64,000 nucleotides of DNA from positions 1-64,000 of the forward strand of contig CAYIZP010000008.1 of the NCBI GenBank assembly GCA_964367905.1. The letters are read 5' to 3'. The position numbers and the translations under genes were made by a program. Source of the DNA: CAUPWF01 sp964367905 (GTDB lineage Bacteria > Bacillota > Clostridia > Lachnospirales > Lachnospiraceae). Shown here in pieces: positions 1 through 8,675 of the stretch; the stretch's first letter is position 1, and each line of letters starts with the position of its first letter. The notes beneath the pieces were generated by a model, which did no database searches, was not told where the DNA came from, and saw nothing but the letters and a program-made list of their open reading frames with translations.

Positions 1-163
1 GAGATGATAACCAAGGTGGAGATGATAACCAAGGTGGAGATGATAACCAAGGTGGCGATGATAACCAAGGTGGCGATGATGCAGAAGGCGATGATGCAGA
101 AGGCGATGATGCAGAAGGCGATGATGCAGAAGGCGATGACGCAGAAGGCGACGATGTAGCAGC
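1..163 (+). repeat. In-frame tandem repeats (18-bp then 15-bp units)
   Basis: Bases 3-74 hold four 18-bp units coding DDNQGG and bases 75-149 hold five 15-bp units coding DDAEG. The units are nearly identical in DNA sequence, so copy number is probably unstable. The repeats run off the left edge of the window. Confidence 0.9.
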
Positions 164-401
164 AGTAGCAAGCATTGATGATGAGCAAGTTCCATTGGCA
201 GACGGTGCAGAAACTGATGGAGAAGAGGAAGCAGATACAACATCAATCGAAGATGAGGAACTTCCGATGTCTGCAGGCGCAGCTGGACCAGCAGGAAACA
301 CAATGGCAGTTGTACTAGGAGTATTAGCAGCGGTTCTATTGGCAGGATTAGGATACTTCTTAATCTTAGCGAAGAGAAGACGCAAAAGCGAAGAAGACTA
401 A
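1..401 (+). CDS. C-terminal part of a repeat-rich cell-surface protein (5' truncated)
   Basis: The reading frame is open from base 3 and ends with TAA at 399-401; the start lies before the window. It opens with four DDNQGG hexapeptide repeats and then five DDAEG pentapeptide repeats, giving a strongly acidic, flexible spacer. Two copies of an I-(D/E)-D-E-x-x-P-(L/M) motif follow (IDDEQVPLADG, IEDEELPMSAG), a pattern I know from the C-termini of clostridial adhesin-like and pilin-like proteins. The end is a hydrophobic helix of about 22 residues plus a KRRRK-rich tail, which is the layout of a wall-sorting or membrane-anchor signal, although no clean LPxTG is present. I infer an extracellular protein held at the envelope. 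Its N-terminal function cannot be judged here. Confidence 0.75.
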   Translation, partial: DDNQGGDDNQGGDDNQGGDDNQGGDDAEGDDAEGDDAEGDDAEGDDAEGDDVAAVASIDDEQVPLADGAETDGEEEADTTSIEDEELPMSAGAAGPAGNTMAVVLGVLAAVLLAGLGYFLILAKRRRKSEED

Positions 402-431
402 AAATAAATAACATGTAAAAATGTAATAAGG

Positions 432-474
432 AGATGTTGCAGAATCATAGAAATGGATTCTGCAACATCTTTTG
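432..474 (+). terminator. Intrinsic terminator after the surface-protein gene
   Basis: A perfect 15-bp stem (432-446 pairing with 456-470) with a 9-nt loop is followed by a short T run. It lies between the end of the surface-protein gene and the convergent MATE gene, so it may serve the plus strand mainly. Confidence 0.8.
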
Positions 475-565
475 TATTAAAAGACCAAAAATATATTAAG
501 CAGATGAATTTGAAGGAGAAAGAGGCTTTCTCATATCTGAAGCGGACAGAGCACTAATTATCCGC

Positions 566-1984
566 CTATTTCAGCAAGAAGCTAGCCCCGAATAGTAGGA
601 TGTTGGTTGCGGCATAGGAGATCCAGAGTCCATCCATTCCCCAGAGGGATGAGAGTAGGAAGATAAAGAGTGGCGCGACGAATAAGCACTCTGCGAATGT
701 GAAGATGGTAGAGCGTCTATGGTTGCCGGTGGCGTTGTGATAGGAGATATGTAGTTTTAACAACGCAATGAAGATAAATGCGATCGTGTTTATGCGCAAG
801 CCGATGATGAAGTAGTCTTTTGCCACGGATGATATTCCGTAGGCGGTGGCGATGAACTCCATAGAAACCCATGAGAGTATAGTGAGAAGGATAGCGAGTA
901 GGATGCTGAGTTTGCGTCCTGAGGCTAGGATTCTGTCTAGGCTCTCTTTTCTGTTGGATCCGTGGTATAAGGTGATAAGTGGTTGCAGACCATCGCCCAC
1001 ACCTTGGAGCATGTTTTGGACAGGGAAGGTTACGTAGGAAACAACGGTGTAGCTTGCAACTCCAGCGGTGCCCCCATAGCGTAGGCTTGTATAGTTTGAC
1101 AGAACCAAGATGACAGATGGCGCAAGGGATACTCCAAATGGCGTGATCGCAGAGAGCAGGATTTCATGGAAAATCTTGGCTGCAGAGGGCATGGTGATAG
1201 GCGCACACGATTTATCGGTTGTATTTGCCTCACTCTCGGAGTCGTTGTTTGTAGTTGATGCACTCTCGGAGTTGTTGTTTGTAGTTGCTGCACTCTCGGA
1301 TTCGTCGGTTGCATTTGCCGCGCTTGTGGATTCGGTGGCAAGGTTGAAATGTGATTTGATTTTCTCCCTGTTTAGGATGATGAATAGGACGCATAGGAGA
1401 ACCACACCAGCTTGGCCGATTACAGTCCCGAGGGCAGCACCAGCTAAGTCCATGTCTAGAACAAGGACGAATAAGTAGTTCAAGCCGAGGTTGATGATCA
1501 TGCCAGTGCATGAGGCGATCATGGCATGAATCGGGAGCCCGAGGTTCCGAAGGATTGGTAGGAGGGCTGGTCCTGAAATCTGGAAGATGATACCAAATAC
1601 GGTGATTTGCAGGTATGAATGGGCGTGTTGATAGACTTCCCCTGTTGCTCCGAATGCCTGTAGAATCCATGGGAAGATGAATCCTATGATGAGGGATAGG
1701 GCAATCCCGATAATCAAAAGGGCGATGAGTAAGGTCTTTAGCACTTTGATAGACGTCATACGAGCTCCCTGTCCTAGATAGCGGGCAAACACGATGCTAC
1801 CGCCGAGTCCAAGACCGAGTCCTGTTGCGATGATAAGGGCTGGAATTGGCCAAGCCATATTGATGGCAGTGAGACCAGCATCTCCTGCAGATTGCCCGAT
1901 GAATAAACCGTCCATAATGGCATAGAGTCCATTGATTGCAAGTGCGAAAACGGTAGGTATACAATATCTCAATACTTCTTTCAT
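566..1984 (-). CDS. MATE-family multidrug/metabolite efflux transporter with repeat insertion
   Basis: This 472-residue integral membrane protein has the two six-helix halves of the MATE family and its recognisable N-terminus (GLYAIMDGLFIGQSAG, residues 19-34). MATE proteins export cationic compounds or metabolites in exchange for Na+ or H+; the substrate cannot be read from the sequence. The start has a good ribosome binding site (GGAGATAGATTCA before ATG). The central loop joining the two halves (about residues 216-262) carries a Ser/Glu/Thr/Asn-rich insertion made of 10-residue repeats (SESAATTNNN-like) that ordinary MATE proteins lack. The gene is alone on its strand and divergent from the nucleoside transporter operon. 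Confidence 0.88.
   Translation of the reverse strand: MKEVLRYCIPTVFALAINGLYAIMDGLFIGQSAGDAGLTAINMAWPIPALIIATGLGLGLGGSIVFARYLGQGARMTSIKVLKTLLIALLIIGIALSLIIGFIFPWILQAFGATGEVYQHAHSYLQITVFGIIFQISGPALLPILRNLGLPIHAMIASCTGMIINLGLNYLFVLVLDMDLAGAALGTVIGQAGVVLLCVLFIILNREKIKSHFNLATESTSAANATDESESAATTNNNSESASTTNNDSESEANTTDKSCAPITMPSAAKIFHEILLSAITPFGVSLAPSVILVLSNYTSLRYGGTAGVASYTVVSYVTFPVQNMLQGVGDGLQPLITLYHGSNRKESLDRILASGRKLSILLAILLTILSWVSMEFIATAYGISSVAKDYFIIGLRINTIAFIFIALLKLHISYHNATGNHRRSTIFTFAECLFVAPLFIFLLSSLWGMDGLWISYAATNILLFGASFLLK
1201..1320. repeat. 30-bp tandem repeat inside the MATE gene
   Basis: Units starting at 1231, 1261 and 1291 share most of their 30 bases, and a decayed fourth copy begins at 1201. 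The period is a multiple of three, so the reading frame survives and 10-residue units are added to the central loop. Confidence 0.85.
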
Positions 1985-2102
1985 TGAATCTATCTCCTAA
2001 ATTTTTCTTAATATTTACATTTGTTTTTCGTGGAATTTACACGAAAAAATAGTTATATCCAATGAAATAATATAGTATCATAGACAAGAATGCAAGAAAT
2101 AC

Positions 2103-2131
2103 TTGTTGAAAAGAAATTTTTGTAGTATTAT
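2103..2131 (+). promoter_or_regulatory. Predicted sigma-A promoter of the nucleoside transporter operon
   Basis: TTGTTG at 2103-2108 and TATTAT at 2126-2131 are separated by 17 bp, and the pair lies about 80 bp before the lipoprotein start codon. I looked for a purine riboswitch in the 2132-2208 leader and saw none. Confidence 0.5.
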
Positions 2132-2208
2132 GATAGTGAAAAGGATTTTAGATATGGATTTAAACAAGTTTTTTGTGCAAAATTCACAGAATGAAAGGAG
2201 AACTAATT

Positions 2209-3408
2209 ATGAAAAAAGCATTAAGTATGATTTTGACAATCATGATGGTTGCTACTCTAGCGATTGGATGTTCGACACCAGCAGAGGAAGCACCAGCAGA
2301 AGAAGCAACAACAGAAGAGCCAGCGGCTGAGGGTGAGGCAACAGAGGAGCCAGCAGAGGAAGCATCTGGAGAAGCAATGAAGATTGCAATCGTAACAAGT
2401 CCATCAGGAGTAGATGATGGATCATTCAACGAAGATAACTACAATGGGGTTATGGCATTCGTTGAGTCTTATGGAGCTGATATGGCTACAGTAACAGATG
2501 TAAGAGAAGAATCAGGTGAAGCAGCAGCTTCGGTTCAGGCAGTAGCTGATATCGTGGCTGATTATGATGTTATCATCGCTTGTGGATTCCAATTTGCAGG
2601 AATTGGTGCATTAGCAGCAGATAACACAGAGGTAGACTTTGTTCTAGTGGATTCATATCCAGTAGATGCAGACGGAAATGAAGTGGAATTAGAGAACGTG
2701 TATGCAATGCAGTTCAAAGAGCAAGAGAGTGGATTCTTCGCTGGTATTGCAGCAGCAATGGAAACAACAACAGGTAAAGTTGCAGTTGTAAACGGAATCG
2801 CATTCCCATCTAATGTTAACTATCAATATGGATTCGAATCAGGTGTAAACTATGCAAATGCAAAATTAGGAACAACAGCTGAAATCGTAGAACTACCTTC
2901 ATATGAAGGTACAGACGTTACAAACACAAATGTTGGTGGAAACTATGTTGGCGACTTCGCTGACGAAGCAACAGGAAAAGTTGTAGGACAAGCGCTTATT
3001 GACGAAGGTGTAGATGTAATGTTCGTAGCAGCTGGTGGATCTGGAAATGGTGTATTCACAGCGGCAAAAGAAGCTGGTGATGTTATGGTAATCGGATGTG
3101 ACGTTGACCAATACGATGATGGTGTGAACGGAGATGCGAACATTATGTTGACATCAGGATTGAAGAATATGGCAATCAACGTAGAGCGTCAATTAAATGC
3201 AGTTGCTGACGGAAGCTTCGTAGGAGGAAACTACTTACTAGGAGCTGACACAGATTCTACAGGATGTGTAACAGCTGAGGGACGCCAACAAATGAGCGAA
3301 GAGACAATCACTGCAATCAATAATGCATATCCATTGGTACAAGATGGAACAATCGTTCCTGCAGCGAACTTCAATGAAATTACACCAGAAGATTTCCCTG
3401 GACTATAA
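2209..3408 (+). CDS. BMP-family nucleoside-binding lipoprotein of an ABC importer
   Basis: The 399-residue protein starts at the ATG preceded by AAAGGAG; an upstream in-frame start lacks a ribosome site. It has a lipoprotein signal with lipobox L-A-I-G-C (Cys21 lipidated), followed by an Ala/Glu/Pro-rich tether (about residues 22-56). The remainder is a Bmp/Med/TmpC-type periplasmic-binding fold, recognisable from the opening strand and the DDGSFN motif. Members bind purine nucleosides at the outer face of the membrane and deliver them to the permeases encoded downstream. A strong hairpin separates it from the ATPase gene, which would fit higher expression of the binding protein than of the rest. 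The exact ligand is inferred from family and from the deaminase at the end of the operon. Confidence 0.88.
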   Translation: MKKALSMILTIMMVATLAIGCSTPAEEAPAEEATTEEPAAEGEATEEPAEEASGEAMKIAIVTSPSGVDDGSFNEDNYNGVMAFVESYGADMATVTDVREESGEAAASVQAVADIVADYDVIIACGFQFAGIGALAADNTEVDFVLVDSYPVDADGNEVELENVYAMQFKEQESGFFAGIAAAMETTTGKVAVVNGIAFPSNVNYQYGFESGVNYANAKLGTTAEIVELPSYEGTDVTNTNVGGNYVGDFADEATGKVVGQALIDEGVDVMFVAAGGSGNGVFTAAKEAGDVMVIGCDVDQYDDGVNGDANIMLTSGLKNMAINVERQLNAVADGSFVGGNYLLGADTDSTGCVTAEGRQQMSEETITAINNAYPLVQDGTIVPAANFNEITPEDFPGL

Positions 3409-3531
3409 TAAATCTAATGAGTTGATCGGCAAATTCATGTTTTTGCGGGACCACAATTCATGATTTTCCATGCAAGCATGAAACCATGACTTTTTGTCCC
3501 TTGTATCATAAAATTAGGGATAGGCAAAACG

Positions 3532-3573
3532 AGCATTCTAGCTTATAATAGATATAAGCTAGGGTGCTTTTTA
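3532..3573 (+). terminator. Intrinsic terminator or attenuator after the BMP lipoprotein gene
   Basis: A stem of about 14 bp containing G-U pairs (3532-3546 with 3554-3568) is followed by TTTTT. Lying within an operon, it probably allows partial read-through so that the lipoprotein is made in excess. Confidence 0.7.
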
Positions 3574-3639
3574 TATGTAGTGGTTTATTCGGTATATTAA
3601 TGCACTCCCTGTGACGTAGAATGTAGAAGGAGGAAACAG

Positions 3640-5178
3640 ATGTCAGAGTACATTATAGAACTAAAGAATATTACAAAACGTTTTCCGGGCATTACGGCAA
3701 ATGATAATGTAAGTCTGAAGATTAAGAAGGGGGAGATATTTGCATTATTAGGGGAAAATGGTGCAGGGAAATCTACCTTAATGAGTATGCTGTTTGGTAT
3801 GTATGAACCAGATGAGGGCGAGATATGGGTGAGAGGTAAGAAGGAAGAGGTGAAGTCTCCACTTGATGCGGCACGTCTGAATATCGGAATGGTACACCAA
3901 CATTTTAAGCTGGTGAGCAACTATACCATTACAGAGAATATTGTATTAGGAATCCCAACGAAGGAGAAATTCTTGGGAATTATTCCAGTGATTAACATGA
4001 AGAAGGAAAATGAGAAGATTCGTGAGCTATCAAAGACTTATGGTCTAGAGGTGAATCCAGAAGATGTGATTAACAAGATTAATGTTTCGGCGCAACAGAG
4101 GGTCGAAATTCTGAAGATGTTATATCGAGAAGCTGAGATTCTAATCTTTGATGAACCAACAGCAGTTCTAACTCCGCAGGAGATTGAATTCTTATTGAAG
4201 ATTATCAATGATTTGCGTGACAGTGGCAAGACAATTATATTGATTACACATAAGCTAGAAGAGATTAAGCAAGTGGCTGATCGTTGCGCAATCTTAAATC
4301 GAGGAAAACTAATCGATGTATTGGACGTGAAGGAAACTTCTACAAAGCAGATGGCGAATCTGATGGTGGGGAGAGAAGTTTTATTTGAGGTGGAGAAGAG
4401 TGAAGCAAAATTCGGTGCAGAAGTTCTCAAAGTTGAGAATGTTACCGTTCGAGATAGAAATAAATTTGAGGTGGTTAAGGATGTTTCGTTCTCAATTCGT
4501 GCAGGAGAGGTGTTCGCAATTGCAGGGGTATCAGGGAATGGACAGGTGGAAGTGGCGGATGCTATAACAGGATTGAAGAAAGCGCATAAGGGACGGATTT
4601 TCTTGAATGGGGAGGAGATTACGAATGAAACAATACGAAAGCGTATTGAGGCTGGAGTGTCTTACGTTCCTGAAGATAGACAGAAGTATGGATTAGTTCT
4701 GGATTTTTCATTGGAGGATAACTTGGCGTTGAAGAGTTACTACAAGGAACCATTCTCGAAGAAGGGATTCTTGGATGCGAAGGCAATCGAAAACTATAGT
4801 GATGAAATGATCGAGAAATACGATATTCGAAGTGGGCAAGGAAGCCAAACGATTACAAGGTCTATGAGTGGAGGGAACCAACAGAAGGCGATTGTCGGTC
4901 GTGAGATTGAGATGAACTCTTCATTGATTATATTCGTACAGCCTACAAGGGGTCTTGATATCGGTGCGATTGAGAAGATTCAAGAGCAGATTATGAAGGA
5001 GAGAGATGCTGGGAAGGCAATCCTTCTGATTTCTTTAGAGTTAGAAGAGGTTATGAATTGTGCGGATACCATTGGTGTTATCTATAATGGACAGATGCAG
5101 AAGATAGCAGCTGCAAGTACATTTACGACAAAAGAGGTTGGAGAATTTATGATGGGGGTAAAAAAGAATGAAAAATAA
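3640..5178 (+). CDS. ABC importer ATPase with two nucleotide-binding domains (nucleoside type)
   Basis: The 512-residue cytoplasmic protein is a fusion of two ATPase domains, as in the YufO/RbsA-like class that powers nucleoside and simple-sugar import. Domain 1 has a full Walker A (GENGAGKST, residues 38-46) and Walker B (LIFDEPTAVLTP). Its signature reads INVSAQQR where family members usually have LSVGxQQR, so both the Ser and the Gly positions differ. Domain 2 has the usual degenerate Walker A (GVSGNGQ), an intact SMSGGNQQK signature and the family's FVQPTRGLD in place of a Walker B Asp-Glu. It overlaps the next gene by 11 bases, indicating translational coupling. Confidence 0.9.
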   Translation: MSEYIIELKNITKRFPGITANDNVSLKIKKGEIFALLGENGAGKSTLMSMLFGMYEPDEGEIWVRGKKEEVKSPLDAARLNIGMVHQHFKLVSNYTITENIVLGIPTKEKFLGIIPVINMKKENEKIRELSKTYGLEVNPEDVINKINVSAQQRVEILKMLYREAEILIFDEPTAVLTPQEIEFLLKIINDLRDSGKTIILITHKLEEIKQVADRCAILNRGKLIDVLDVKETSTKQMANLMVGREVLFEVEKSEAKFGAEVLKVENVTVRDRNKFEVVKDVSFSIRAGEVFAIAGVSGNGQVEVADAITGLKKAHKGRIFLNGEEITNETIRKRIEAGVSYVPEDRQKYGLVLDFSLEDNLALKSYYKEPFSKKGFLDAKAIENYSDEMIEKYDIRSGQGSQTITRSMSGGNQQKAIVGREIEMNSSLIIFVQPTRGLDIGAIEKIQEQIMKERDAGKAILLISLELEEVMNCADTIGVIYNGQMQKIAAASTFTTKEVGEFMMGVKKNEK

Positions 5179-6295
5179 GCAAGCGATTTTAGCTCCTATT
5201 CTCACAATTTTACTCAGCTTAGTTGTAGGAGCTATAGTGATTATTATATTGGGCAAGAATCCACTGACAGCATATCAGAACTTACTTCAGGGGTCTGGGA
5301 TATTGCCAAAGGAGAATTATGCGGCATATAAGAGTATGCTGACAGATTTTACGAGCTTTCTCAATGTGTTGACGCCAATGATTTTTGCAGCATTAGCAGT
5401 TGCAGTTGCGCTTCGAGCGGGCTTATTTAATATTGGTATATCCGGGCAGATGTTGATTGCAGGATTCGTGACAACAGTGCTGGTAGGATACAGTGGGTTA
5501 GGAGCATTTCTCGCGAAGCCGTTAGTGCTCATCGTAGGAGCGGTTGTAGGAGCGTTGGTAGGTGGATTCGTTGGATGGCTAAAATACCGCTTCAATATCA
5601 ACGAAGTTGTATCGACGATTATGATCAACTATATCGGTCAGTATATTGTTAGTTTCTTCATTAATATCTTCTATATCAACCCAGTGACGAGACAATCTAA
5701 TGCGGTATCGAGAGAGTCTAGGTTGACCTTGATTGATGTGGAGGCGTTGAATCTTAAGATGGAGATTCCGCTTGGAATCATTGTTGCGATTGTTGCAATT
5801 GTAATTGTGAAGGTTATCTTGGATAAAACAATATTCGGATATTCACTTAAATGTGTAGGATTAAGCCCTTCGGCAGCAAAATATGCAGGGATCCCAACAG
5901 GGAGAACTATTGTGAGTTCAATGATGCTTTCAGGAGCTTTGGCTGGACTAGCAGGGGTAACATATTATATGGGGTATTTCGGGTCGATTCAGCCGATGGT
6001 ACTGCCAAACACAGGATTCGATGCTATTGCAGTAGCATTATTGGCAAATAATAACCCAGTCGGAATCTTCTTCTCATCCTTCTTGATTACAGCAATCAGC
6101 AAGGGAAGTACTTATATGAACTCTACCTCGGGCTTAGAACTTGAGATTGCAGCAGTAATCACAGGACTAATCCTATTATTCAGCGCGTGTAAGGACTATA
6201 TCTTTGGGAAGTTTCTTGTGCTGATTGAGAGTAAAAAAGAAAAAAAAGTAGTAAAAGATACAGCGCAAGATAATGATAAGAAAGGGGCGAAATAG
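5168..6295 (+). CDS. ABC nucleoside importer permease 1
   Basis: This 375-residue multi-spanning membrane protein belongs to the branched-chain-like permease superfamily used by BMP-type nucleoside importers. The conserved cytoplasmic coupling region is visible around KCVGLSPSAAKYAGI, followed by a Gly/Ala-rich helix pair (MMLSGALAGLAG). The C-terminus is a Lys-rich cytoplasmic tail. The start lies within the 3' end of the ATPase gene and the stop lies directly before the second permease, so the three genes form one transcript. It should pair with the second permease as a heterodimeric channel. Confidence 0.9.
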   Translation: MKNKQAILAPILTILLSLVVGAIVIIILGKNPLTAYQNLLQGSGILPKENYAAYKSMLTDFTSFLNVLTPMIFAALAVAVALRAGLFNIGISGQMLIAGFVTTVLVGYSGLGAFLAKPLVLIVGAVVGALVGGFVGWLKYRFNINEVVSTIMINYIGQYIVSFFINIFYINPVTRQSNAVSRESRLTLIDVEALNLKMEIPLGIIVAIVAIVIVKVILDKTIFGYSLKCVGLSPSAAKYAGIPTGRTIVSSMMLSGALAGLAGVTYYMGYFGSIQPMVLPNTGFDAIAVALLANNNPVGIFFSSFLITAISKGSTYMNSTSGLELEIAAVITGLILLFSACKDYIFGKFLVLIESKKEKKVVKDTAQDNDKKGAK

Positions 6296-6296
6296 T

Positions 6297-7256
6297 ATGG
6301 AAAGAATTATAATCGATGGTTTAGCTTTTTCGCTTCCTCTATTCATCATGGCAGTAGGTGGAATCTTCAGTGAAAAAAGTGGAGTTACAAACCTTGCACT
6401 GGAAGGACTACAGGGAGTTGGAGCCTTCTTTGGTGCATTAGTAGCAGTGCTTATTGCGGGGAATTTCGCAAGTAACTCACAGGTGCCATTCTATGTAGCG
6501 ATGCTTGTGTCTATTATTGGTGGAGCACTATATGCAACGTTACATGCATTACTATGTATAAAGTTCAAGGCGAATCAAGTAATCAGCGGTGTGGTTATTA
6601 ATATCTTAGCAGTTGCATTGACAGGATTCTTGACAAAACAGATTAATCGTTCTGTATTCGATGAAGCATCGAATAAATTTGTATTGAATGTAGCGGAGAA
6701 GATTACAATCCCAGGAATATCAGAGATTCCAGTGTTGGGAGCATTCTTCACAGAGTTTTATCTGTTCGAAGTTGTAATCATTGTGTTAGCAGTGGTGGCT
6801 TGGTTTGTGATGTACAAGACACCATACGGAATGAAGCTAAGGGCATGTGGTGATAACCCACACGCAGTAGATGCAGCTGGGATTAATGTTGCACGGATAA
6901 GATGGATTGCGGTAATGATTTCTGGAGGATTATCAGGAATCGCAGGAATTAGCTTTGCATATTCTATATCGGCAAACTTCTCTCCAAGTCTCTATGTGGG
7001 ATATGGATATCTGTCCATTGCAGCCTTAATATTTGGGAATTGGTCGATTCTACCGACACTTGCATCCTGCCTGTTATTCGGATTCGCAAGAAGCGGAGGA
7101 TATTATATTGTACAACAATTAGAATTGCCGAGTGCATACTCAGACCTTGTACTGATCCTTCCTTACGCAATTACATTACTTCTATTAATCTTCTTCTCGA
7201 AGTATAACCAAGCACCAAGAGCCCTTGGGGAAGTATATGATAAGGGGAAACGATAG
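6297..7256 (+). CDS. ABC nucleoside importer permease 2
   Basis: I place the start at the ATG at 6297, preceded by AAAGGGGCG, one base after the stop of permease 1; the upstream in-frame start would overlap it without a better ribosome site. The 319-residue product has about eight to ten hydrophobic helices and the family landmarks GVTNLALEG near the N-terminus and LRACGDNPHAVDAAGIN as the coupling loop. It is the partner subunit of the upstream permease in a nucleoside ABC importer. Confidence 0.9.
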   Translation: MERIIIDGLAFSLPLFIMAVGGIFSEKSGVTNLALEGLQGVGAFFGALVAVLIAGNFASNSQVPFYVAMLVSIIGGALYATLHALLCIKFKANQVISGVVINILAVALTGFLTKQINRSVFDEASNKFVLNVAEKITIPGISEIPVLGAFFTEFYLFEVVIIVLAVVAWFVMYKTPYGMKLRACGDNPHAVDAAGINVARIRWIAVMISGGLSGIAGISFAYSISANFSPSLYVGYGYLSIAALIFGNWSILPTLASCLLFGFARSGGYYIVQQLELPSAYSDLVLILPYAITLLLLIFFSKYNQAPRALGEVYDKGKR

Positions 7257-7284
7257 AGTAGAACATTTAGATTAGGAGGGGACG

Positions 7285-8541
7285 ATGAAGACAAGAATTT
7301 ATAATGCAAGAATTTTACCTATGGTGGAAGATACAGAGATGATATGCGGAGAAATCTGGATAGAAGGAAATAAAATCACATATGTTGGTGAAGCGAAGCA
7401 GAACGAGCTTGTATGGGACAGAGAAATCGATGCCAAGCAAAATCTGGTTATGCCAGGATTCAAGAATGCACATACACACTCCGCTATGACATTCTTACGC
7501 TCGTATGCAGATGACTTACCGCTCTTGGAGTGGTTGGAGCAACAAGTGTTTCCGCAAGAAGCAAAGTTAACGGAAGAACAAGCATATTGGAATGCGGTAC
7601 TAGCAATCATGGAGTATCTATCCAGTGGGATTACCGCTAATTTTGATATGTACTTCCATGTGCCAGCGATTGCGAAGGCTTCGGTGGATTGTGGATTTCG
7701 AACGAAGTTCGTATGTGGGATGAATGACTTCTCGTCTTCATTGGAGGAGATGGAAGAGCAGTACCTGAAATTCAATGAATATCATGAACTGATTAGCTAT
7801 AGCCTAGGATTTCATGCGGAGTATACCAATAAAGAAGAGAGCCTAAAGGCAATTGCAGAATTGGCGAAGAAGTACAAGGCACCTGTTTATACTCATAATT
7901 CAGAGTCGGCAGAAGAAGTAAGGGGCTGTATTGAGCGCAGAGGAATCACTCCGACGGCATACCTAGACTCGCTTGGATTATTCGAATATGGTGGAGGTGG
8001 TTACCACTGTGTGCACTTGACGGAAGAGGATATGGAAATCTTCAAGAAAAGAAATATGAGCATCATAACGAACCCAGGTTCCAATACAAAACTGGCGAGT
8101 GGGATTGCAGATATCACAAAAATGATAGAAATGGGAATCAATGTTGGGATTGGAACAGACGGACCAGCGAGTAATAACTGTTTAGACATGTTCCGTGAGA
8201 TGTTCTTAGTGACTGGGCTTGCTAAATTGCGCGAGAATGATGCATCGGCAGTGGCAGCGGACAAGGTGCTTGAGATGGCGACAAAAGGAAGTGCCAAGGC
8301 TATGGGGCTCACTGAGTGCGACTGTCTGCAAGAAGGAAAATTGGCGGATCTCATTATGATTGACTTGCAACAACCAAACATGCAACCGATTAATAATATC
8401 GTGAAGAATGTTGTGTATAGTGGAAGTAAGATTAACGTGGCAATGACCATGGTGAATGGAAAGATACTATATGAGAATGGGAAGTATGATATTGGTGTGG
8501 AGCCAAGCGAAGTTTATGCGAAGGTGAATCAATCTAGATAA
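7285..8541 (+). CDS. Amidohydrolase, MTA/SAH deaminase type (possibly adenosine deaminase)
   Basis: The 418-residue protein matches the cytoplasmic 5'-methylthioadenosine / S-adenosylhomocysteine deaminase branch of the amidohydrolase superfamily, which hydrolyses the 6-amino group of adenine nucleosides to give the inosine analogue and ammonia. Metal and catalytic residues visible are H63-x-H65 in NAHTHS, H177, H204 with E207, H244 and D292 in GTDGP. The segment SYADDLPLLEWLEQQVFPQEA is diagnostic of this branch. It follows the importer genes by 28 bp with a GGAGGGG ribosome site and therefore most likely processes the imported nucleoside. Substrate range within the family is broad, and guanine-type substrates cannot be excluded. 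Confidence 0.82.
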   Translation: MKTRIYNARILPMVEDTEMICGEIWIEGNKITYVGEAKQNELVWDREIDAKQNLVMPGFKNAHTHSAMTFLRSYADDLPLLEWLEQQVFPQEAKLTEEQAYWNAVLAIMEYLSSGITANFDMYFHVPAIAKASVDCGFRTKFVCGMNDFSSSLEEMEEQYLKFNEYHELISYSLGFHAEYTNKEESLKAIAELAKKYKAPVYTHNSESAEEVRGCIERRGITPTAYLDSLGLFEYGGGGYHCVHLTEEDMEIFKKRNMSIITNPGSNTKLASGIADITKMIEMGINVGIGTDGPASNNCLDMFREMFLVTGLAKLRENDASAVAADKVLEMATKGSAKAMGLTECDCLQEGKLADLIMIDLQQPNMQPINNIVKNVVYSGSKINVAMTMVNGKILYENGKYDIGVEPSEVYAKVNQSR

Positions 8542-8617
8542 TGAATGTTTGCCTATGAGCTCCCACAAGGAGTCAACTTAAGAGAAATTCAAATTGCTGA
8601 TACAAGACAAGATGCTT

Positions 8618-8675
8618 AATTGCCCGTTAGGGGTTAGTATCTGAGAGAACACGAAACGGGCAATTGAGTTATTTT
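8618..8675. terminator. Bidirectional terminator between convergent operons
   Basis: An 11-bp perfect stem (8618-8628 with 8655-8665) closes a 26-nt loop, with an A/T-rich tract on the 3' side (TTATTTT). It separates the nucleoside operon from the convergent sensor kinase gene. Confidence 0.6.

Noticed and set aside
1230..1670. 146-codon open frame in another frame of the MATE gene
   Set aside because: It lies in an alternative frame of the same strand, caused by the repeat region, with no start signal or recognisable domain.
2132..2208. Purine riboswitch before the nucleoside-binding lipoprotein gene
   Set aside because: The leader is too short and lacks the conserved purine aptamer junction and loop sequences.
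3571..3579. Single TTATATGTA outside the arrays
   Set aside because: No partner arm at 30 bp and no 74-bp repetition; it belongs to the terminator tail. A lone TACAGATAA at 57619-57627 was rejected for the same reason.
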